DNA from: Clostridiaceae bacterium
GTDB taxonomy: Bacteria; Bacillota; Clostridia; Oscillospirales; Acutalibacteraceae
Direction of reading: 5' to 3'
Assembly: GCA_904501675.1 (NCBI GenBank)
Contig: CAJGCL010000059.1
Span: 1 to 11,866 of the forward strand
DNA length: 11,866 nt
Shown: in pieces, positions 7,061 to 11,866 of the stretch
Layout: every line of letters begins with the position of its first letter
Position numbering within the stretch: position 1 is the stretch's first letter
Notes under the pieces: generated by a model
The model's input: the letters and a program-made list of their open reading frames with translations, nothing else
Told to the model about the DNA's origin: nothing
The model's database searches: none
Made by a program: the position numbers and the translations under genes

Positions 7061-8340
7061 TCTTTAAAAAACTGTGGTAAATATGCTTTATGTGCCGCTT
7101 TCATTTCTTCAAAACAAGCCTTTGACTGTGCAAAATCGCCACAAAGCGGATGGAGCATAAGAGCGTTGAGAGCTGCTTCATCGGAACCTGTGATACCTGC
7201 TTCAACAGTATATTTCTCGTATGCCTTAACAGTTCTCATAAGAGCCTTTACATGACGGTTATCAAATGCTTCCACCTCAACAGGCTTTGCACCATCTGCA
7301 CCGATAACTGCCGCAATTTCAACGATATCGTCATCATCCATAAAGTCAAGTGTTCCGTTATTTTTAATATTAACAACGTGAACCTCCTGCTTATCATTAG
7401 CAATAGCATCAATAAGAGAAACAGCAGCAAGAGAATATTTGTAACCACCGCGTTCCTCGAGAAGAGCAGGTTTAATAACAAGCTCATTATCGCTGTAAAG
7501 CTCAAGAAGCTGTTCTTCAATTTCCATACAAACCTGAGCACGGCTCTTTGAACCTGCTTTAAGGTGCTGTAATTTTGCCTGTCGGCTATAGTAATACTGA
7601 AGGTATGATGAAGGGAAGCCCTTGCATGCATTGAGACATTCCATATCAAAGCCATCGTCATGAATATTCTTCATAACTGTTGGTGCGAAATCGTCGTCGA
7701 AAAGGTCGAAGAGCTTTTCTTCACCGTTTACTTTAACAGATGTAATCCAGCTAAGGTGGTTAAGACCAAGATATGTAATCTTAGCATCCTCACCTACTGC
7801 AGCCTTAACATCGTCAATCATAGCGATTGGCACGTTGCAAAGACCCATTGTTTTAACGTTTGTATGATTAAGAAGGAACTCTGAAATGATACCTGATGGG
7901 TTTGTAAAGTTAATAAGCCATGCATTTGGGCAAATAGCCTCTATACGCTCTGCGATATGAGCCATAACAGGAATCGTACGAAGAGCCTTAAAGAAACCGC
8001 CAATACCTGTTGTTTCCTGACCGATAAGGTCGTGCTTGAGAGGAATGCTCTCGTCTATATGACGGCAAGGAAGCTTACCAACACGAATCTGCGTTACAAC
8101 AAAGTCTGCACCCTGTAAAGCAAGATCAAGGTCATCTGTCATAACGATTTCACAATCGATACCTGCACTCTTAAGCATACGTGTGCAAAGTCCGCCTACA
8201 ATTTCTCTTTTTCTGTCATCAATATCCATGAAAGCAACTCTTTTTAATTTAAGAGAATCCTTTGCTTCAAGGAATCCGTAAATAAGTTCAGGACAATATG
8301 TTGAACCTGATCCGATGACTGTTACGCTGATTTCTTTCAT
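7057..8340 (-). CDS. GH4 6-phospho-beta-glucosidase (ChbF/LicH/BglT-like)
   Basis: A 427-residue NAD+- and metal-dependent glycosidase predicted to cleave 6-phospho-beta-glycosides by transient oxidation at C3. The N-terminal Rossmann motif is IGSGSTYCPEL (9-19). Family motifs follow: QIRVG (84-88), LIGQETTGIGGFFKALRTIP (105-124), NFTNPSG (144-150), CNVP (168-171) and GLNH (192-195). Cys168 and His195 match the usual Mn2+ ligands, and a tyrosine-rich stretch (246-251) is where the catalytic tyrosine is expected. The CNVP form of the cysteine motif points to the 6-phospho-beta-glucosidase branch rather than the alpha-galactosidase or alpha-glucosidase branches, which carry CHS or CHG. The aglycone and sugar (glucose versus N-acetylglucosamine) are not determined. 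GAAGGGA precedes the ATG. It is the last gene of the sugar operon, 40 bases after the kinase, which may supply a phosphorylated substrate since no PTS gene is visible. There is no signal peptide, so it is cytoplasmic. Confidence 0.9.
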   Translation of the reverse strand: MKEISVTVIGSGSTYCPELIYGFLEAKDSLKLKRVAFMDIDDRKREIVGGLCTRMLKSAGIDCEIVMTDDLDLALQGADFVVTQIRVGKLPCRHIDESIPLKHDLIGQETTGIGGFFKALRTIPVMAHIAERIEAICPNAWLINFTNPSGIISEFLLNHTNVKTMGLCNVPIAMIDDVKAAVGEDAKITYLGLNHLSWITSVKVNGEEKLFDLFDDDFAPTVMKNIHDDGFDMECLNACKGFPSSYLQYYYSRQAKLQHLKAGSKSRAQVCMEIEEQLLELYSDNELVIKPALLEERGGYKYSLAAVSLIDAIANDKQEVHVVNIKNNGTLDFMDDDDIVEIAAVIGADGAKPVEVEAFDNRHVKALMRTVKAYEKYTVEAGITGSDEAALNALMLHPLCGDFAQSKACFEEMKAAHKAYLPQFFKD

Positions 8341-8380
8341 TTATGTCAATCCCTTCGAATAATAATCTTTAATTACTGAA

Positions 8381-9316
8381 TTACGCTTCAAGAAGCCAGT
8401 TAATACAACCCCTTACAGGTGCACAGTTAAGTTTAATAAATTTAAACTTTCTGCCCGTACGCTCTGCTACAAGCTCTGCCATTCTGTCGGTATACTTATA
8501 TGATGGGAGCTTTGTATGAACCGAACCTGAAAGCACCACGTTAATTACATCACAGTCAAAAGTCATTGCATTAAGATGGCCGCAGATATAATCTGCACCG
8601 CGCTGGGCCATTTCCTCAATAACCTCAAGAGCTTTTTCGTCACCATTGTTTGCTGCCTCGAAGAATGAAACAATAAGCTTTCTGAGGAATGCCTCACCCT
8701 CATCTTCACTCTCAAGCACTGCAATTGAATCAAGAAGAGTAGCTCTGTCGCAAATACCTGCTTTTTCGTTCATAAGGTCCGTAATTTGGGATTTGCCTTT
8801 ACCAAGGCAAAGCTGGTCATACATAATACGAAATGCCTGGTTACCAACCCAATGGCCGTTTGCCTTATCGCCTGAAAGAACATCAAAGCCACCAATCTGA
8901 AGCATATTTCCGTTTGTGTCAAGGCAGTTGCAGCATGTACCTGTACCACAGTTGTATCCTATACCAGCACCTGCGCCAACGCCTGCTTTTATAACAATAA
9001 AACCATCATTATAAATTCGAGCGCCTGAGATTCCGAGTTTTCCTAATTCTTCTTGCATAGCGTCATGCTGATAAGGATGGTCGATACCTGCAAGACCCAT
9101 TAACATGCCTTCAATTTCAGAAAGCTTCTTGCCACCCTTTGCTAAAAGAGCGTTGATACCATCCGCAATAATACCTGCAGCCTCAGGGAATGAACCTTCC
9201 ATATTTTCGTGGTTTGATGCAGGACCTTCATGCTCTGCAACCACATTTTTATTTTCGTCAAACAATGCATATGCGGTTTTTGTTCCGCCGCCATCTACAC
9301 CTATATAAAACTTCAT
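8381..9316 (-). CDS. BadF/BadG/BcrA-type sugar kinase (GlcNAc kinase-like)
   Basis: A 311-residue ASKHA-fold kinase of the N-acetylglucosamine kinase type. It shows the phosphate-1 loop IGVDGGGTKT (5-14), an Asp in NDG (Asp104) in the expected catalytic-base position, a phosphate-2 loop CGTGTCCNC (123-131), GGF (142-144) and the adenosine motif VLSGSVHTK (261-269). Relatives phosphorylate GlcNAc, glucosamine or MurNAc at O6 (MurK of Clostridium acetobutylicum belongs here). Two motifs depart from the usual form: the phosphate-2 loop has four cysteines within nine residues, and the common GDEGSG motif reads GDKANG (149-154), so the sugar specificity may be changed. The start overlaps the stop of the upstream gene in an ATGA, which suggests translational coupling, with GAGGAGA just upstream. 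Located between GH109-like and GH4 genes, it could phosphorylate a released amino sugar or a disaccharide that the GH4 enzyme then cleaves. Confidence 0.85.
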   Translation of the reverse strand: MKFYIGVDGGGTKTAYALFDENKNVVAEHEGPASNHENMEGSFPEAAGIIADGINALLAKGGKKLSEIEGMLMGLAGIDHPYQHDAMQEELGKLGISGARIYNDGFIVIKAGVGAGAGIGYNCGTGTCCNCLDTNGNMLQIGGFDVLSGDKANGHWVGNQAFRIMYDQLCLGKGKSQITDLMNEKAGICDRATLLDSIAVLESEDEGEAFLRKLIVSFFEAANNGDEKALEVIEEMAQRGADYICGHLNAMTFDCDVINVVLSGSVHTKLPSYKYTDRMAELVAERTGRKFKFIKLNCAPVRGCINWLLEA

Positions 9317-10590
9317 TCTTTTATCTCCTCAAAAAACTCTTCACAAACTTCTTCAAGGCAATAGATACCGCGTCTGATTGGCTCGCGGTCTATCCAAGCA
9401 CCGTTTGTAAAATCAGGCACAGGAACAGGAGCGCCACCCATTGCTACAGACTGTTCTGAAAGGCAAGTGATAGCCATCCATGTTGCTGTATCATAAACGT
9501 CGATATTAGCCTTTTCGCCTTCAAATACGCTATCTACAAACGAAGAGAGAATAAGGAAGTCCATACCGCCGTGGCCTGCTTTTATACCACCCTTTTCGTA
9601 TGCTTCCCAAAGAGGATGCTCATATTTTTCACGCCATGGGCTGAAATCATCCCAGCTATGTGTCCAGCTATCGTCCTCCTTGTGCATACCATCAAGGTAA
9701 ATTCTTCCCTTACCATCTTCAGGCTCTGAGTAGATACCCTTTGTACCCTGAACCTCATAATCTCTTGTATATGGTCTTGGAAGTGAGCAGTCGTGAGTAA
9801 GCTTAATTGTTTCTCCGTTTGCACACTTAATAATTGTTGTTACAATATCACCACAGTTGAAGCTGGTATTGAAAAGATCGTATTCTTCGCCTTTATTATC
9901 TTTAATCCACTGATGAAGACCACGGGATTTACTTGCAACTGAATTAACTGTAAGGAAGCGGTTACCTCTGTTAATGTTAAGAGCCTTTGCAATAGGACCT
10001 AACTGATGTGTTGGGTAAACCTCACCATTACGATGAATAAAGTTGTAGAGTCTACCGTGAATATTTTCTCTACCGAGGCAGATTTCATCACGAAGATCGT
10101 GGCGGTAGCCACCCTCCATATGTACAATTTCACCGAAGATACCCTTACGAATCATATTGAACACTGCCATTTCATTTCTGCAATAACAGCAGTTTTCAAG
10201 AAGCATACAGATTTTGCCTGAACGCTTGCTTGCACGAACCATTTCCCAACATTCTTCAATAGAAGCAGCGCCACCAACTTCCATACCGACATGAAGACCT
10301 GCATTCATAGCATCAATAGCTATCATTGCGTGAGTAATCCATGTAGTTGCGATAACTACAGCATCAAGCTCTTCCTTCTCGAACATTTCTTTATAATCAA
10401 GGTAAGCGTGAACAGGATAAGCCTTACCTGTACGTTCCTCTACTATTTCAATACCTCTTTCTGCTCTCTCAGGAATAAGGTCGCACACCGCAGGAACTGT
10501 AACACCATCAACCTGTAAAAGAAGATCAAGCATGCCTGAACCTCTGCCGCTTATACCGATAAAACCGATTCTTGCTGAATCTTTTCTCAT
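9313..10590 (-). CDS. Gfo/Idh/MocA-fold GH109-like glycosidase (alpha-N-acetylgalactosaminidase type)
   Basis: A 425-residue NAD(P)-binding protein. It starts with RIGFIGISGRGSGM (7-20), a dinucleotide-binding Rossmann motif, followed by VPAVCDL (32-38). The second half carries signatures of glycoside hydrolase family 109 rather than ordinary dehydrogenases: VYPTHQLGPIAKALNINRG (191-209), KAGHGGMDFL (337-346), DVYDTATW (364-371), LSEQSVA (377-383) and PVPVPDFTNGAW (388-399). In GH109 a GGHGG loop holds the catalytic acid/base; here it reads AGHGG (338-342), keeping His340. Family members release alpha-linked GalNAc using bound NAD+. Unlike many Bacteroides homologues, this one has no twin-arginine or other signal peptide, so it should act inside the cell. 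AAGGAT precedes the ATG. It is the first gene of the operon and overlaps the kinase by 4 bases. Other substrates, or a plain oxidoreductase role, cannot be excluded. Confidence 0.82.
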   Translation of the reverse strand: MRKDSARIGFIGISGRGSGMLDLLLQVDGVTVPAVCDLIPERAERGIEIVEERTGKAYPVHAYLDYKEMFEKEELDAVVIATTWITHAMIAIDAMNAGLHVGMEVGGAASIEECWEMVRASKRSGKICMLLENCCYCRNEMAVFNMIRKGIFGEIVHMEGGYRHDLRDEICLGRENIHGRLYNFIHRNGEVYPTHQLGPIAKALNINRGNRFLTVNSVASKSRGLHQWIKDNKGEEYDLFNTSFNCGDIVTTIIKCANGETIKLTHDCSLPRPYTRDYEVQGTKGIYSEPEDGKGRIYLDGMHKEDDSWTHSWDDFSPWREKYEHPLWEAYEKGGIKAGHGGMDFLILSSFVDSVFEGEKANIDVYDTATWMAITCLSEQSVAMGGAPVPVPDFTNGAWIDREPIRRGIYCLEEVCEEFFEEIKE

Positions 10591-10631
10591 AAAAACACAT
10601 CCTTACAAAAGGTTATTTACATACATATTTA

Positions 10632-10660
10632 ATTGTACATCATTTGTATTGTAAAATCAA
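10632..10660 (-). promoter_or_regulatory. Promoter of the GH109-kinase-GH4 operon
   Basis: On the - strand TTGATT (10655-10660) and TACAAT (10632-10637) are exactly 17 bases apart, immediately downstream of the ftsZ terminator. Transcription would start near 10625, giving a leader of about 35 bases. I see no clear CRE-like catabolite site or convincing operator palindrome in this short region. Confidence 0.6.
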
Positions 10661-10671
10661 GGTAAAACAAG

Positions 10672-10705
10672 AAAAAAACAGCACATTTGCGAAATGCAAA
10701 TGTGC
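10672..10705 (-). terminator. Intrinsic terminator after ftsZ
   Basis: A perfect 10-bp stem (10681-10690 with 10696-10705) with a 5-base GAAAT loop is followed on the - strand by a run of seven T residues (complement of 10672-10678). It ends the ftsZ transcript and isolates the sugar operon from the cell-division gene. Confidence 0.87.
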
Positions 10706-10722
10706 CGGATTTTTATACTATT

Positions 10723-11796
10723 TTATTTCTTGAAAAGGCCAAGAATATCTACGATATCTTCGTCCTCTGCTTCGTCATTAGATGCATAGCTATCTGTTGA
10801 AAGAGCAGCTGCGCCTGCTTTGTTAGCGATACCGTTTGAATCTGAACCGAAGCCTGTTGCAATAACTGTAACAATCATTTCGTCCTCAAGTTTTTCATCA
10901 AAAGCAACACCGAAGATAATGTTTGCGTCTGCATCTGCAGATTCAGCAATAATGCTTGCTGCAACGTCAACATCATCAAGAGTAATATCTGCTGAAGATG
11001 TGATGCTGATAATAACGCCCTTAGCGCCCTGAATTGTTGTTTCAAGAAGCGGGCTGGAAACAGCTGCATTAGCTGCAAGCTCTGCCTTTTCCTTACCTGT
11101 TGCACGACCAACACCCATATGAGCATGACCGGCATCTTTCATAACTGCAGTAACGTCTGCAAAGTCAAGGTTGATAAGACCCGGAACCTTAATGAGCTCT
11201 GAAATGCTCTTTACACCCTGACGAAGAACATCGTCTGCAACATCGAAAGCGTTAGCAAAAGTAATCTTCTGGTCAGAAACTAATTTAAGTCTCTCGTTAG
11301 GGATAACGATAAGGCTATCTACATGCTGAGCGAGCTCTGCAATACCTGCTTCTGCCTGCTGCATTCTTCTTTTACCTTCAAAAGCGAAGGGCTTTGTTAC
11401 AATACCAACTGTAAGGATGCCATTGCTTTTAGCAATTTCAGCAATTGCAGGAGCTGCACCTGTACCTGTGCCACCGCCCATACCGGCAGTGATAAACACC
11501 ATATTTGCGCCATTAAGAGCATCAACAATTGCTTCTCTGCTCTCTTCAGCAGCCTTAAGACCCATTTCCGGACGAGCGCCTGCGCCACGACCGCCTGTAA
11601 CCTTTTCACCAATCTGGATTTTATGAGTAGCTTTAGAGAAAGTAAGTACCTGCTTATCTGTATTAACAGCAACGAACTCAACGCCCTGAACACCTGAGCT
11701 AACCATACGGTTGATTGCGTTACCGCCGCCACCACCGACACCGATTACTTTAATCTGAGTAACATCTTCAAAATCATTGGAAATTTCAAAGTTCAT
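10723..11796 (-). CDS. ftsZ: Cell division protein FtsZ
   Basis: The tubulin-like GTPase that assembles the Z-ring at midcell. The 357-residue product has the N-terminal nucleotide motif IGVGGGGGNAINRM (18-31), the tubulin signature GGGTGTG (107-113), NTDKQ (45-49) and the T7 synergy loop NLDFADV (209-215), whose acidic residues drive GTP hydrolysis across the subunit interface. It is shorter than the 380-residue proteins of E. coli or B. subtilis: the globular core ends near 318, leaving only about 25 acidic linker residues before the tail EDIVDILGLFKK. That tail lacks the familiar proline of the DxPxFLR-type C-terminal peptide but keeps a hydrophobic-basic ending. An in-frame GTG at 11829 would add 11 residues, but the ATG at 11796 has a near-perfect GGAGG at 7 bases, so it is preferred. 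Only 70 AT-rich bases lie upstream; several TATA-like boxes there prevent a confident promoter call. The gene has its own terminator. Confidence 0.97.
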   Translation of the reverse strand: MNFEISNDFEDVTQIKVIGVGGGGGNAINRMVSSGVQGVEFVAVNTDKQVLTFSKATHKIQIGEKVTGGRGAGARPEMGLKAAEESREAIVDALNGANMVFITAGMGGGTGTGAAPAIAEIAKSNGILTVGIVTKPFAFEGKRRMQQAEAGIAELAQHVDSLIVIPNERLKLVSDQKITFANAFDVADDVLRQGVKSISELIKVPGLINLDFADVTAVMKDAGHAHMGVGRATGKEKAELAANAAVSSPLLETTIQGAKGVIISITSSADITLDDVDVAASIIAESADADANIIFGVAFDEKLEDEMIVTVIATGFGSDSNGIANKAGAAALSTDSYASNDEAEDEDIVDILGLFKK

Positions 11797-11803
11797 TTTA
11801 ATT

Positions 11804-11808
11804 CCTCC
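11804..11808 (-). promoter_or_regulatory. Ribosome binding site fixing the FtsZ start
   Basis: GGAGG on the - strand, 7 bases before the ATG at 11796. It sits inside the longer in-frame extension that begins at GTG 11829, so the longer start would translate through it. Confidence 0.85.
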
Positions 11809-11866
11809 AAATTTATACTTTATGTTCACTTATAGTTATACATACTATATCCCTTAAATATTATCA

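Noticed and set aside
11397..11741. 114-codon antiparallel/out-of-frame reading inside ftsZ
   Set aside because: It is a frame-shifted translation of the conserved GTPase region, leucine- and alanine-rich from codon bias, with no independent ribosome binding site.
11797..11829. Longer FtsZ start at GTG 11829
   Set aside because: It would translate through the GGAGG of the ATG start at 11796, and the extra 11 residues do not look like an FtsZ N-terminus.

Overview
The window looks like chromosomal DNA from a low-GC, Gram-positive anaerobe of the Clostridia (Ruminococcaceae/Oscillospirales-like, probably a gut commensal). This is inferred from the AT-rich sequence, strong AGGAGG-type ribosome binding sites, U-tailed intrinsic terminators, Firmicutes-type DUF975 and DUF4234 membrane proteins, a short clostridial-style FtsZ, and an intracellular glycan-degradation gene set. 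There are no RNA genes, mobile elements, CRISPR arrays or phage genes that I can see, and no gene-free stretch longer than about 155 bases.

Layout. Bases 1-3039 are read on the + strand: the 3' end of a small DUF4234-like membrane protein, a hairpin terminator, a GH27 alpha-galactosidase with a large insertion in its catalytic barrel, and a DUF975 membrane protein. A shared bidirectional terminator at about 3044-3075 separates these from the rest, which is all on the - strand. Read in the direction of transcription (right to left) the rest is: ftsZ (11796-10723) with its own terminator; a tightly packed three-gene sugar operon with a good promoter (10590-7057) encoding a GH109-like NAD-dependent glycosidase/oxidoreductase, a BadF/BcrA-type sugar kinase and a GH4 6-phospho-beta-glucosidase; a membrane-anchored OB-like protein with a histidine-rich loop (6995-6279); a SAM-dependent methyltransferase plus membrane-anchored metallophosphoesterase pair (6175-4135); and an EamA/DMT transporter (3980-3078). 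Each unit ends in a recognisable hairpin, except that no clear terminator separates the GH4 gene from the His-rich protein gene.

How the genes work together. The centre of interest is the 7057-10590 operon. It puts two glycosidase families that both use NAD+ redox chemistry (GH109 and GH4) on either side of a sugar kinase. None of the three has a signal peptide, so an imported oligosaccharide or glycoside is probably dismantled in the cytoplasm: the GH109-like enzyme would release alpha-linked N-acetylhexosamine, the kinase would phosphorylate an amino sugar or disaccharide, and the GH4 enzyme would cleave a 6-phospho-beta-glycoside. With the nearby alpha-galactosidase this fits growth on host (mucin or blood-group-like) or dietary glycans. 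The transporter for the substrate is not in the window. Three longest-ORF starts (TTG 5520, GTG 7004, GTG 11829) were shortened to internal ATG codons that have better ribosome binding sites.
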